From Burkholderiales bacterium (GTDB taxonomy: Bacteria > Pseudomonadota > Gammaproteobacteria > Burkholderiales > Burkholderiaceae_B): a stretch of 64,000 bases of DNA. Under the pieces are notes generated by a model. The model was not told where the DNA came from. It did not search any database and was given only the letters and a program-made list of their open reading frames with translations. The position numbers and the translations under genes were made by a program. Below are positions 10,921 to 20,658 of this stretch, piece after piece. Each line of letters begins with the position of its first letter. The stretch's first letter is position 1. The DNA lies in NCBI GenBank assembly GCA_027484315.1, contig JAIXTE010000046.1, forward strand, positions 1 through 64,000. Reading direction: 5' to 3'.

Positions 10921-11177
10921 TGGGTCGTATTCTGTTTTTTCTGGGCCTGGCTTTGGTCGCCTGGGTGTTGTTCAAAAGCTGGCAGCGCAAACAATTGGGT
11001 GAAAAACCGGGTGTAGGGGCTCAACAAAAGGGTAATCTTGGCCGTAAAACACAGGAAGAGATCATGCCTTGTCAGCACTGCGGTGCATACAGCCCGATGT
11101 CGGAAGGCGTGATGATGCAGGGCCGGTTTTATTGCGGCATGGAACACGCCAAGGCCGCTGGTGAAAAGGTTCACTGA
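10920..11177 (+). CDS. PP0621-family small protein with CxxC zinc-ribbon-like motif
   Basis: MGRILFFLGLALVAWVLFKSW...MPCQHCGAYSPMSEG...FYCGMEHAKA; starts on the stop of the previous gene (ATGA overlap). Confidence 0.75.
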   Translation: MGRILFFLGLALVAWVLFKSWQRKQLGEKPGVGAQQKGNLGRKTQEEIMPCQHCGAYSPMSEGVMMQGRFYCGMEHAKAAGEKVH

Positions 11178-11222
11178 AAAGTGCATCAATAAGTGCATTA
11201 ACACCCAGAAAAGGGACAAGTC

Positions 11223-11786
11223 ATGTGGCTCGATGAAGGCTGGATTGAAGAAGACTGGGTACACCGAATGCAAAGCCCCAATCAGGACGCTCGGCCCATG
11301 GGCACCCGCATTGACACCCTGGTCATTCACTCCATCAGCCTGCCTGAGCGCGGGCGTGACGCCTCTGTGGTGTCAGACCTGTTTCTGAATCGGCTGGATT
11401 GCCATTCTCACCCAGCCTATTTTGAATTACTTGGCCTGCATGTTTCCTCGCATTTTCTGATCGACCGAGATGGATCGGTAACCCAGTTTGTGTCCTGCGA
11501 GAAGCGGGCCTGGCACGCGGGAATATCCGCAGCGATGGACCGCAGCAACTTCAATCACTTCTCAATTGGCGTGGAATTGTTGGGCGACGTGTACACCCCG
11601 TTTGAATTGGCCCAATACACCAGCCTGAAAAAGCTCACTCGAACTTTGCAGGCACGTTATCCACTGAAATATGCAATGGCGCACAGCGAGATTGCACCCA
11701 CCCGAAAAACTGACCCCGGGCCTTTCTTTGACTGGAAAGGTTTACGCAAATCAAACACCTACGAACTTCAAATTGATGGCGCCTAA
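11223..11786 (+). CDS. ampD: 1,6-anhydro-N-acetylmuramyl-L-alanine amidase AmpD
   Basis: TLVIHSISLPE, LHVSSHFLIDRDGSVTQFVSCEKRAWHAG, FSIGVELLGD, HSEIAPTRKTDPGPFFDW. Confidence 0.93.
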   Translation: MWLDEGWIEEDWVHRMQSPNQDARPMGTRIDTLVIHSISLPERGRDASVVSDLFLNRLDCHSHPAYFELLGLHVSSHFLIDRDGSVTQFVSCEKRAWHAGISAAMDRSNFNHFSIGVELLGDVYTPFELAQYTSLKKLTRTLQARYPLKYAMAHSEIAPTRKTDPGPFFDWKGLRKSNTYELQIDGA

Positions 11787-11800
11787 GGCGCCGTTTTTTT
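11778..11800 (+). terminator. ampD terminator, stop codon TAA forming the hairpin loop
   Basis: ggcgcc-taa-ggcgcc-gttttttt. Confidence 0.85.
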
Positions 11801-11809
11801 GTTGCACTG

Positions 11810-11880
11810 CAGTTATCCCAACTTTGTCCACAACTTGTCCACTGGGGATAACTCTGTGCACAAGATGGGGATAAGAAAGT
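11810..11880. promoter_or_regulatory. Cluster of DnaA-box-like 9-mers upstream of nrdA
   Basis: gttatcccaac, tttgtccacaac, cttgtccact, ggggataac, gggataag: variants of TTATCCACA in both orientations within ~70 bp. Confidence 0.5.
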
Positions 11881-11900
11881 GTTTGCCAAATCGGGGTGCG

Positions 11901-11948
11901 ACCACTACAATTAGTTCTCAGCCACATACAAAACACAAGATATAGTGG
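11901..11948. promoter_or_regulatory. Tandem NrdR boxes
   Basis: accactacaattagtt (11901-11916) and acacaagatatagtgg (11933-11948), starts 32 bp apart; resembles the paired ~16-bp NrdR-box arrangement before nrd genes. Confidence 0.7.
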
Positions 11949-12013
11949 TTGTCCGTTTTTCCCACAGCAAAAGAACCACCCTCAAAAAACCGCACATTCC
12001 AGGAGAAAGATGC

Positions 12014-14950
12014 ATGCTAACCAGCCAGGAATCCACTGATTTGGCGACTAATTTGGCGAACAGCACGCCCACGTCCGCAGCCAGAACTGCCCCCGCAGCA
12101 CCGGCAGCCGACAGTGTTTATGCAAACTACAAAATTATTCGCCGAAATGGTGCCGTGGTTGGTTTCGAGCCCAGCAAGATTGCCGTGGCCATGACAAAAG
12201 CATTTCTGGCCGTCAACGGTGGTCAAGGCGCTGCTTCTGCCCGCATTCGCGAACTGGTTGAGCAAATGACCGGTAGCGTGGTGAATGCACTGGTGCGTCG
12301 CCAGCCTTCCGGCGGTATTTTTCACATTGAAGACATCCAGGATCAGGTTGAACTGGCCCTGATGCGTTCCGGCGAAGCCGAAGTGGCCCGCGCCTACGTG
12401 TTGTACCGTGAGCGCCGCGCGCAGGAACGTGCAGCCAAGCAGGTTCAGCAGGCCGAGCAGCACGCTTTGAATGTAGTCGATGGCGACATGACCCGCCCGC
12501 TCGATGTGGACGCGTTGAAAGCGCTGATCGAAAGCGCCGCTGTGGGCCTGAATGAAATCGACGTGGCACACCTTCAGAAAGAAACCCTGAAGAACCTGTA
12601 CGACGGCGTGAAAATCGATGAGGTGTTCAAGTCTGCAATTCTGGCCTCACGCGCCATGATCGAGAATGAGCCCAGCTACACACTGGTCACTTCCCGCTTG
12701 CTGCTGCACACGATCCGCCGCGAGATCGTTGGTCGCGAAATTGCGCAAGATGAAATGGCGCAGGTGTATCCCGAATATTTCCCACAGTTCATCAAGAAGG
12801 GCATTGCCGCTGGGCTACTGGACAACCGCCTGGCCCAGTTCGACATGAAAAAACTGGGCGCAGCCCTGAAATACGAACGCGACTTGCAGTTCGATTACCT
12901 CGGCCTGCAAACTCTGTACGACCGTTACTTCCTGCACGTGGAAGGCACCCGCATTGAAATGCCACAGGCGTTTTACATGCGCGTGGCCATGGGCCTGGCA
13001 TTGAACGAAGTGGACCGCGAAGCCCGCGCCATTGAATTCTATGAAGTGTTGTCAACATTTGACTTCATGAGCTCCACGCCCACACTGTTCAACAGCGGCA
13101 CCATTCGTTCGCAGTTGTCCTCCTGTTACCTCACCACCATTGGTGACGACTTGGACGACATCTATGAAGGCATCAAGGAAAACGCGCTGCTGAGCAAGTT
13201 CGCAGGTGGCTTGGGCAACGACTGGACACCCGTGCGCGCCTTGGGCAGCCACATCAAGGGCACCAACGGCAAGTCACAAGGCGTGGTGCCATTCCTGAAA
13301 GTTGTGAACGACACCGCAGTGGCCGTAAACCAGGGTGGCAAGCGCAAAGGCGCGGTATGCGCCTACCTGGAAACATGGCACCTGGACATTGAGGAATTCC
13401 TGGAGCTGCGCAAGAACACCGGTGACGACCGCCGCCGTACGCACGACATGAACACCGCGAACTGGATTCCTGACCTGTTCATGAAGCGCGTGATGGAAGG
13501 TGGCAACTGGACATTGTTCAGCCCGTCTGATGCGCCTGATCTGCACGACCTGTACGGCAAAGCCTTTGAGAAAGCCTATGTGGGCTACGAAGAAAAAGCT
13601 GCACGTGGCGATTTGAAACTGTTCAAGACCGTGGAAGCAGCCAAGCTGTGGAGAAAAATTCTCTCCATGCTGTTTGAAACCGGCCACCCCTGGATCACAT
13701 TCAAAGACCCTTGCAACATTCGCAGCCCCCAGCAACACGTGGGCGTGGTGCACTCATCGAACCTGTGTACAGAAATTACACTGAACACCAACGAGAACGA
13801 AATTGCGGTGTGTAACCTGGGTTCCGTGAACCTGACGCACCACCTGAAGCCTGCCGACAATGGCGAGCTGGTGCTGGACCACGACAAGCTGCAGAAAACC
13901 ATTGGCGTGGCCATGCGCATGCTCGACAACGTGATCGACATCAACTACTACGCAGTGGCCAAGGCACGCAATTCCAACCTGCGTCACCGCCCCGTGGGCA
14001 TGGGGATGATGGGCTTCCAGGATGCGCTGCACATGATGCGCAAGCCTTATGCTTCTCGTGACGCGGTGGAATTCGCCGATGAAAGCATGGAAGCCATTTG
14101 CTACTACGCTTACGAAGCCTCAACAGAACTGGCTGCAGAGCGCGGTGCCTACAGCACCTTCAAGGGCTCACTGTGGGACAAGGGTATTTTGCCACTGGAT
14201 TCATTGAAGCTTCTGGAAGAAGAGCGTGGCGGTTACGTGGAAGTGGACACCTCCAGCCGCATGAACTGGGACGGATTGCGCGCAAAGATCAAGCAGCACG
14301 GCATGCGCAACTCCAACTGCGTGGCCATTGCGCCTACAGCCACCATTTCAAACATTATTGGTGTGGCGGCTTCCATTGAGCCCACATTCCAGAACCTGTA
14401 CGTGAAGTCGAACCTGAGCGGTGAATTCACCATCGTGAACGAACACTTGGTGCGCGACTTGAAGCGCCTGGGCATTTGGGACGAAGTGATGATTTCTGAC
14501 CTGAAGTACTTCGATGGTTCTGTGATGAAGATCGACCGCATTCCGGAAGATTTGAAGCGCCTGTACGCCACAGCATTTGAAATGGACCCACGTTGGTTGG
14601 TTGAAGCGGCAGCCCGTCGCCAGAAGTGGATTGACCAGGGTCAGAGCCTGAACATCTACATGTCGGGTGTCAGCGGCAAGCGTTTGGACGACACCTACAA
14701 GCTGGCCTGGATCCGCGGTTTGAAAACCACGTACTACCTGCGCACCATTGGTGCCACGCACGCCGAAAAGTCGACTTTGTCGGGCGGTGAGCTGAATTCC
14801 GTGAATGCGGAAGGCGGTGCTTCTGCAGCCTTTACTTCGGCCCCGGCTACAGGCTTGGTGCCCAACCTGCCCGAACAGGAAGTGGAAGGCAAGGTTTGCA
14901 CCATGCGCCCCGGCGATGCAGGGTTTGATGAATGCGAGGCGTGCCAGTAA
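12014..14950 (+). CDS. nrdA: Class Ia ribonucleotide reductase alpha subunit
   Basis: N-terminal ATP-cone, GNDWTPVRALGSHIKGTNGKSQGVVPFLKV, NLCTEI, C-terminal CEACQ. Confidence 0.96.
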   Translation: MLTSQESTDLATNLANSTPTSAARTAPAAPAADSVYANYKIIRRNGAVVGFEPSKIAVAMTKAFLAVNGGQGAASARIRELVEQMTGSVVNALVRRQPSGGIFHIEDIQDQVELALMRSGEAEVARAYVLYRERRAQERAAKQVQQAEQHALNVVDGDMTRPLDVDALKALIESAAVGLNEIDVAHLQKETLKNLYDGVKIDEVFKSAILASRAMIENEPSYTLVTSRLLLHTIRREIVGREIAQDEMAQVYPEYFPQFIKKGIAAGLLDNRLAQFDMKKLGAALKYERDLQFDYLGLQTLYDRYFLHVEGTRIEMPQAFYMRVAMGLALNEVDREARAIEFYEVLSTFDFMSSTPTLFNSGTIRSQLSSCYLTTIGDDLDDIYEGIKENALLSKFAGGLGNDWTPVRALGSHIKGTNGKSQGVVPFLKVVNDTAVAVNQGGKRKGAVCAYLETWHLDIEEFLELRKNTGDDRRRTHDMNTANWIPDLFMKRVMEGGNWTLFSPSDAPDLHDLYGKAFEKAYVGYEEKAARGDLKLFKTVEAAKLWRKILSMLFETGHPWITFKDPCNIRSPQQHVGVVHSSNLCTEITLNTNENEIAVCNLGSVNLTHHLKPADNGELVLDHDKLQKTIGVAMRMLDNVIDINYYAVAKARNSNLRHRPVGMGMMGFQDALHMMRKPYASRDAVEFADESMEAICYYAYEASTELAAERGAYSTFKGSLWDKGILPLDSLKLLEEERGGYVEVDTSSRMNWDGLRAKIKQHGMRNSNCVAIAPTATISNIIGVAASIEPTFQNLYVKSNLSGEFTIVNEHLVRDLKRLGIWDEVMISDLKYFDGSVMKIDRIPEDLKRLYATAFEMDPRWLVEAAARRQKWIDQGQSLNIYMSGVSGKRLDDTYKLAWIRGLKTTYYLRTIGATHAEKSTLSGGELNSVNAEGGASAAFTSAPATGLVPNLPEQEVEGKVCTMRPGDAGFDECEACQ

Positions 14951-15051
14951 GCAAGAAGAGGGTAAGCCCTTTCGGGGCTTGCCCAGCTGCACAAAAGTGC
15001 ACATAATTAATCTGTTAATTTATACAGTGTATTGTTAAGGAGTAAGAAGAT

Positions 15052-16260
15052 ATGCTGGGTTGGGACGACGAATTTGACATTGCCATGGGCAAAACCGCAG
15101 CCGCTGCCAAGCCTGCTGCCCCATTGGCGCCAAGCATGAATTCCGTGGCTTCTGGCTTTGCTGCACCTGCAGCCAGCCAGGGCTTGTATCAGCAAGCTGC
15201 GCGCCCTGTTCAGCCTGCTGCTGCCAAGGAAGGTGCAACGGCCGGCCGCGTGAATGCTGCCGACAAGCGCGTGATCAACGGCACCACCGACGTGAACCAG
15301 TTGGTGCCTTTCAAGTACAAGTGGGCTTGGGAAAAGTACCTGAGCCAGTGCGCCAACCACTGGATGCCGCAAGAAATCAACATGGACCGCGACATCGCCT
15401 TGTGGAAAGACCCCAACGGGCTGACCGAAGACGAGCGCCGCATTGTGAAGCGCAACCTGGGCTTTTTTGTAACGGCTGATTCACTGGCTGCGAACAACAT
15501 TGTGCTGGGCACGTACCGCCACATCACCGCGCCTGAATGCCGCCAGTTTTTGCTGCGCCAGGCTTTTGATGAAGCCATTCACACCCACGCGTACCAGTAC
15601 ATTGTGGAAAGCCTGGGCATTCCTGAAGCGGAAACATTCAACGCCTACAACGAAATTCAGTGCATTCGTGACAAAGACGAATTCCTGATTCCGTTCATCG
15701 ACGTGTTGACCGACCCCGAGTTCAAAACCGGCACACTTGAAAGCGACCAAAAACTGCTGAAAAGCCTGATCGCCTTTGCGTGCATCATGGAAGGCATGTT
15801 CTTCTACGTGGGCTTTGTGCAAATTCTGGCGCTGGGCCGTCAAAACAAGATGATTGGCGCTGCCGAGCAGTTCCAGTACATTTTGCGCGACGAGTCAGCC
15901 CACTGCACATTCGGTATCGACCTGATCAACACCGTGAAGCTGGAAAACCCACACCTGTGGACTCCGGAATTCAAGGAAGAAATCAAGGTCATGTTCCGCA
16001 AGGCTGTTGAACTTGAACACGCTTACGCTGTGGACACCATGCCACGTGGCGTACTGGGTCTGAATTCAGCCCAGTTCATGGAATACATGAAATTCATCTG
16101 CAACCGCCGTTCCAACCAGATTGGCTTGGGCACCTTGTACGAAGGCGCAACCAACCCATTCCCATGGATGTCCGAAATGATGGACTTGAAGAAAGAAACC
16201 AACTTCTTCGAGCGCCGCGTGACAGAATATCAAACCGGTGGAGCGTTGAACTGGGAGTGA
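15052..16260 (+). CDS. nrdB: Ribonucleotide reductase beta subunit
   Basis: EIHxH-type diiron motifs: [41 protein letters not shown]. Confidence 0.96.
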   Translation: MLGWDDEFDIAMGKTAAAAKPAAPLAPSMNSVASGFAAPAASQGLYQQAARPVQPAAAKEGATAGRVNAADKRVINGTTDVNQLVPFKYKWAWEKYLSQCANHWMPQEINMDRDIALWKDPNGLTEDERRIVKRNLGFFVTADSLAANNIVLGTYRHITAPECRQFLLRQAFDEAIHTHAYQYIVESLGIPEAETFNAYNEIQCIRDKDEFLIPFIDVLTDPEFKTGTLESDQKLLKSLIAFACIMEGMFFYVGFVQILALGRQNKMIGAAEQFQYILRDESAHCTFGIDLINTVKLENPHLWTPEFKEEIKVMFRKAVELEHAYAVDTMPRGVLGLNSAQFMEYMKFICNRRSNQIGLGTLYEGATNPFPWMSEMMDLKKETNFFERRVTEYQTGGALNWE

Positions 16261-16282
16261 TTTTCAACTTCCGGATTCATGA

Positions 16283-16316
16283 CAAAAAGAGCAGCCTTCG
16301 GGCTGCTTTTTTGTTT
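16283..16316 (+). terminator. nrdB terminator
   Basis: agcagcc-ttcg-ggctgct followed by T-tract. Confidence 0.9.
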
Positions 16317-16431
16317 TAAAAGTTTCTGTGAGCACGCCGGTTTGTCAGCAGAGGAAAGGGTAAAAATCGCCGTCTGGATTGAGAGGTAGCCACGCCTGTG
16401 ATAGTTTTGAAACACTCACCACAAGGCACAG

Positions 16432-18111
16432 ATGAACGCGTCGATTTTTTACACCCTGAAAGCCGAAGACTGCTTTGCACAGTATCAGGCCCTGAGCTTT
16501 GAGCAGGTACACCGGGACTGGCTTGACTTGCTGCCTGCCAAGGCAGGTTTGGCGCTGGACGTGGGGGCGGGTAGTGGCCGCGATGCTGCCGCCTTGGCCG
16601 CACGTGGTTGGGATGTGGTGGCCGTAGAGCCCGCCGATGGATTGATGAATTTGGGTCGACAGCACACGCAAGGTTTGGCGGTGCATTGGCTCAGCGACAC
16701 CTTACCGCAGCTTGCGCAGGTGCGGGCGCTGAGCCAAACATACGACCTGATTTTATTGTCTGCGGTGTGGATGCACCTGCCCGAAAGTACACGCGAAAGA
16801 GCGTTTCGTGTACTGGCCAATTTGTTGGCACCCGGTGGTGTATTGGTGATCAGTTTGCGCCACGGCCCCAGTACCGATGAAAGGGTGTTTCACAGTGTGT
16901 CTGTGGCCGAGCTGGAGCAGTTTGCCAAGCAACAGGCTTTGAAGCCACTGCGTGTTTCCAAAACCGATGACGAGCTGCAACGCAAGCAGGTGAATTGGGA
17001 AACCGTGGTGTTCCAGTTGCATGACGATGGCACGGGGGCACTGCCTGTTGTTCGCCACATTATTGTGAATGACAGCAAAGCTGCCACGTATAAATTAGGC
17101 CTTTTGCGTAGCATCACCTTGATTGCTGAAACTCTGCCAGGCCTTGTTCTTCGCCGCAGCGACACCGAAGTGGTGTTGCCGCTGGGGGCAGTGGCTTTGG
17201 TGTGGCTGCAACTGTATTTGCCATTGCTGGCCAGACACAACATTCGCCAAAACTCGCAAGGCAGTCATGGGTTTGCAAAAGCTGCATTTTTCGAACTAGG
17301 CCGCTTGTCCATATTCGATTTGCAAGTGGGTAGTCGCTTTGACGGCGAGCAAGCCTGGTGCGTGCACCAGGCTTTGAAAGACGCTGCCAGCAATATTCTG
17401 AAAATGCCTGCTCACTACATCACCTGGCCGGGTACTAACCAGCCTGTGTTTGCAGGTCAAACATTCCGAACCCGCCATACTAGTCAATACATTTGCCTGG
17501 ACAAGGACTACTTCAGCAGTTTCGGCGAGTTCAGTGTACCGACAGCAATATGGGACTGCTGCAGCCAATATGCCTGCTGGATCGACCCTGCGCTGGTGAA
17601 TGAATGGGCACTGGTCAGCAAGGGCTGGAATAAGGAAATTGCTGCAAGCACCATTCGCGATGCACTTGAATTGAATCCACCCAAACGCTGCGTCACTGCT
17701 GCACGCAATATTGCACTTGAATTGATTGGGTCAAAAACTGATTTGCGGTGTGTGTGGACCGCGGGTAAGTTAACCGATGCAAACCTGGCGATTGACCACT
17801 GTTTTCCGTGGGCACGCTGGCGCAACAACGACCTATGGAATTTGCTGCCCGCCACTGACAAAGCCAACAGCAGCAAGTCGGACAAGTTGCCCTCCGCGCC
17901 CTTGCTGGAGAAATCAAAATCATCCATTACCGGTTGGTGGCAGGAAGGGTATTTGCACTCACCGCTGGAGGAAAGCTTCTGGGTGCAGGCCAAGGCAGCC
18001 TTGCCTTTGGGTGAGCAGGTAAATGATGTGGGTAGCTTGTTTGATGCAATGTGTCTGCAGCGGGCAGTGTTGCGCAAGAACCAGCGGATAGAGGAGTGGG
18101 GAAAAATTTAG
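16432..18111 (+). CDS. Fusion protein: class I SAM-dependent methyltransferase + C-terminal HNH endonuclease domain
   Basis: N-terminus LALDVGAGSGRDAAALAARGWDVVAVEPADGLM (Rossmann motif I), YDLILLSAVWMHL; C-terminus LAIDHCFPWARWRNNDLWNLLPATDKANSSKSDKLPS (HNH-like). Confidence 0.8.
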   Translation: MNASIFYTLKAEDCFAQYQALSFEQVHRDWLDLLPAKAGLALDVGAGSGRDAAALAARGWDVVAVEPADGLMNLGRQHTQGLAVHWLSDTLPQLAQVRALSQTYDLILLSAVWMHLPESTRERAFRVLANLLAPGGVLVISLRHGPSTDERVFHSVSVAELEQFAKQQALKPLRVSKTDDELQRKQVNWETVVFQLHDDGTGALPVVRHIIVNDSKAATYKLGLLRSITLIAETLPGLVLRRSDTEVVLPLGAVALVWLQLYLPLLARHNIRQNSQGSHGFAKAAFFELGRLSIFDLQVGSRFDGEQAWCVHQALKDAASNILKMPAHYITWPGTNQPVFAGQTFRTRHTSQYICLDKDYFSSFGEFSVPTAIWDCCSQYACWIDPALVNEWALVSKGWNKEIAASTIRDALELNPPKRCVTAARNIALELIGSKTDLRCVWTAGKLTDANLAIDHCFPWARWRNNDLWNLLPATDKANSSKSDKLPSAPLLEKSKSSITGWWQEGYLHSPLEESFWVQAKAALPLGEQVNDVGSLFDAMCLQRAVLRKNQRIEEWGKI

Positions 18112-18175
18112 TCTTGATTCTAAAGCTTGTTTTTAAATGCTTGTCTTGAAAAGCGGACTTAAACCAGGTTATCAG

Positions 18176-18610
18176 CTAAGCAGCAGAATCTTGACCTTGC
18201 TGCCGGCGACGACGCAAGGCAACCAGAACCGCAAGATACGAACCCGCGACAAAATCAAATGACAGGCAGAACTCCCCCCACCTGGCAGGCACACCGGGGT
18301 TGTCCACCAAACCGACGTGGGCGATATCGTACAGCCCATGCGCAATGAGTCCTAGCGCGACCAACAATGGCCAGCGGCGTGAGCCTACTATTGCAACGGA
18401 CAAGAATGCAGAAAACACGACCAGCTCAACCAGAAAGGCCTGTTGTGACTCGGCCATTGTCGAAAAAAATAGATAGTACGACGCAATGACAATGAGGATG
18501 ACTGGATAGAAGCTGCGATCCTTGTCGAAGCCTGCCGCCCCTGCAGAAAGGCAAACCACCAAAGCCAGAGCGGCTCCAACCAGGTACTCCATGAATGTGA
18601 AAACTCCCAT
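18176..18610 (-). CDS. Small integral membrane protein (DUF6010-like)
   Basis: Four hydrophobic segments, LIAHGLYDIAHVGLVDNPGVPARWGEFCLSFD; family name from recollection. Confidence 0.6.
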   Translation of the reverse strand: MGVFTFMEYLVGAALALVVCLSAGAAGFDKDRSFYPVILIVIASYYLFFSTMAESQQAFLVELVVFSAFLSVAIVGSRRWPLLVALGLIAHGLYDIAHVGLVDNPGVPARWGEFCLSFDFVAGSYLAVLVALRRRRQQGQDSAA

Positions 18611-18815
18611 TGCTGTCTAACTGAATTAATCGAAAAAATAATGGCGATATTCATTTGTCCGAACATAACCAATCAGTCTTATTGCAGTGATTATTTCAGA
18701 GATTTACCAAGGAGAATTACATGAAACGGATGAAAAATAAACTTGGGTTCTCGGTAAACCAGTGAAAGCTCAGGATGGAGTACCGAGATAAGGAGTCTTA
18801 AATCTCGACTCGTTT

Positions 18816-19070
18816 TCAAAGCCCCGCAATCAAAGTGGCACCACACCCAATCTTGTGGCCATGCAAAGCCACAGCCATGTAGTTGTCGGTCAGCGACGAC
18901 AGTCTTTCAACGATCGGAAACACGTGAGGTTTGCAGAGTGGGCAGGTCACCATGTCGCCCACACGAGCAATCGGGCGGCCTTCTGCCGTGGTTGTTGGGC
19001 TGCCCGTGATAACAACACCGCCATGGCTGGTGGTATCGCCAACCAAAATTTGGGCTCGACCTTGGATCAC
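18816..19070 (-). CDS. PAAR-domain protein (type VI secretion spike tip-like), orphan
   Basis: ILVGDTTSHGGVVITGSPTTTAEGRPIARVGDMVTCPLC...VALHGHKIGCGATLIAGL. Confidence 0.85.
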   Translation of the reverse strand: MIQGRAQILVGDTTSHGGVVITGSPTTTAEGRPIARVGDMVTCPLCKPHVFPIVERLSSLTDNYMAVALHGHKIGCGATLIAGL

Positions 19071-19149
19071 GGGCCTGGATTACATGGATAAGGAAAGTAA
19101 ACTGTGGAACCCGTTCAAGTATTCAAACCCCGCCTGGTGATTTCATTTC

Positions 19150-19737
19150 ATGTTTTATTCAATTGCCGAAGCCGTACACGCCGAGGTGCAGATCAAGAAA
19201 AGCAGATTCATCGCCTGTGTTGAGCCGGTTCAAGACCGTGCTGCGGCAGTAAAAATTGTGACCCGCTTGCGCGAGCAACATCCCGGTGCGGCTCATGTGT
19301 GCTGGGCGTTGATGGCGGGTGGGCAGTCAGCAGCAGTGGACGATGGCGAACCCAGTGGTACGGCCGGACGACCCATGCTGGAAGTGTTACGTCACCAGAA
19401 CCTCGAAGGGGTACTGGCCACGGTGGTGCGCTATTTTGGTGGAGTGAAACTTGGGGCAGGCGGTTTGGTTGGTGCGTATACCGATGCAGTGGCACAAGCG
19501 ATTAAGAGTGCTCACAAAATTCCGATCATCAAACGTTCCGTTTTGAATTGCCGTTTCGCCTATTCGCTGGAAGGTTTGGTGCGACGGGAGGTGGAGCAAG
19601 CCGACGCCAGGTTTTTGAATGTGCAACACGACAGCGATGTGCAGTGTGCAATTGAAGTGTCGGAAGCCGATCTGAATCAACTCGTCCTGCGCATCACCGA
19701 TGGTGCGCAAGGCCGAGTGGTGTGGTTGGCTGACTAA
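19150..19737 (+). CDS. YigZ/IMPACT family protein
   Basis: EVQIKKSRFIACVEPV, DDGEPSGTAGRPMLEVLRHQNLEGVLATVVRYFGGVKLGAGGLVGAYTDAV. Confidence 0.93.
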   Translation: MFYSIAEAVHAEVQIKKSRFIACVEPVQDRAAAVKIVTRLREQHPGAAHVCWALMAGGQSAAVDDGEPSGTAGRPMLEVLRHQNLEGVLATVVRYFGGVKLGAGGLVGAYTDAVAQAIKSAHKIPIIKRSVLNCRFAYSLEGLVRREVEQADARFLNVQHDSDVQCAIEVSEADLNQLVLRITDGAQGRVVWLAD

Positions 19738-19761
19738 ACAAGAATTGCAAGAACTGGAAAG

Positions 19762-20220
19762 TCACCTGAAATATGGGCGCAATGCGAACAATGGCACTGC
19801 ATACAGGAATGCAAAGCCGGTGTTCAAGACGGCATTTTGCCAAAAACCGCTGGTCAGTGAAAAGATGGTGTCGGGTACGTACCAAAGCAACACTGACAAT
19901 GCCACCATGCCCCAAGCTTCCTTGATGCCCCTGGCCATCCATTTGCGTACCACCATCAACATCAAGGCACCCCAGCCCAATAACACGGCACCCATCACTG
20001 CATGTGCCAATTCAATGTATGCGGTGGTTTGTGGATCAAAAGCACTGAATTGGTTTGCATTTTTAAAAATCATTAACCCAAAACCTTTCAGGGTCAGACT
20101 TGGCAACACAACCATGAGCAGGCCGAACAGCATTGTGAACACTGCCGCAAAACTGAGCCAATTGATCCAGAACAGAGGGATGCTTGAAGTGGCAGCGTTA
20201 GAGGTGATTTGTGTTCGCAT
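19762..20220 (-). CDS. Hypothetical membrane protein, four predicted TM segments
   Basis: Hydrophobic profile of the translation; no recognised motif. Confidence 0.55.
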   Translation of the reverse strand: MRTQITSNAATSSIPLFWINWLSFAAVFTMLFGLLMVVLPSLTLKGFGLMIFKNANQFSAFDPQTTAYIELAHAVMGAVLLGWGALMLMVVRKWMARGIKEAWGMVALSVLLWYVPDTIFSLTSGFWQNAVLNTGFAFLYAVPLFALRPYFR

Positions 20221-20359
20221 GGAGAAGCTCTATTGTGTGGCTGAGTTGATGAAGGTTTTAAAGCGAGTCTGACCGCACAGGCCTTCATCCCGCAATAACC
20301 TGTGAGGTCAAATGCAAAGCCTGCTGTTTCATCTCGAATTGAAGCCAAGGTGCTCAATC

Positions 20360-20608
20360 ATGGATTCATACTCATCGCCTACACACACCGCAGCATCAAA
20401 AATTGCATGTGCAACGGGAATCATAGGTACTGTGGGCGCAGTGGTTGTCACGCCATTGACCGGCAGCATGGTGTCGGGGCTCTGGGGGTGTGGCCTTAGC
20501 GCAGGTCTCAGTACGTTGTGCTGTATTGCGTGTTGCACTGGAAATTCCATCGCGAAGAAACCAGAAACACCCAGGCACCCGGATTTACCGGTTGACAACA
20601 GCGATTAG
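20360..20608 (+). CDS. Small Gly/Cys-rich hydrophobic protein
   Basis: MDSYSSPTHTAASKIACATGIIGTVGAVVVTPLTGSMVSGLWGCGLSAGLSTLCCIACC; start inferred, no homolog recognised. Confidence 0.4.
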   Translation: MDSYSSPTHTAASKIACATGIIGTVGAVVVTPLTGSMVSGLWGCGLSAGLSTLCCIACCTGNSIAKKPETPRHPDLPVDNSD

Positions 20609-20658
20609 GGTGGGCGATTCAATACTTCCGATCGGAACAATGACTTGAGCCACAACGT

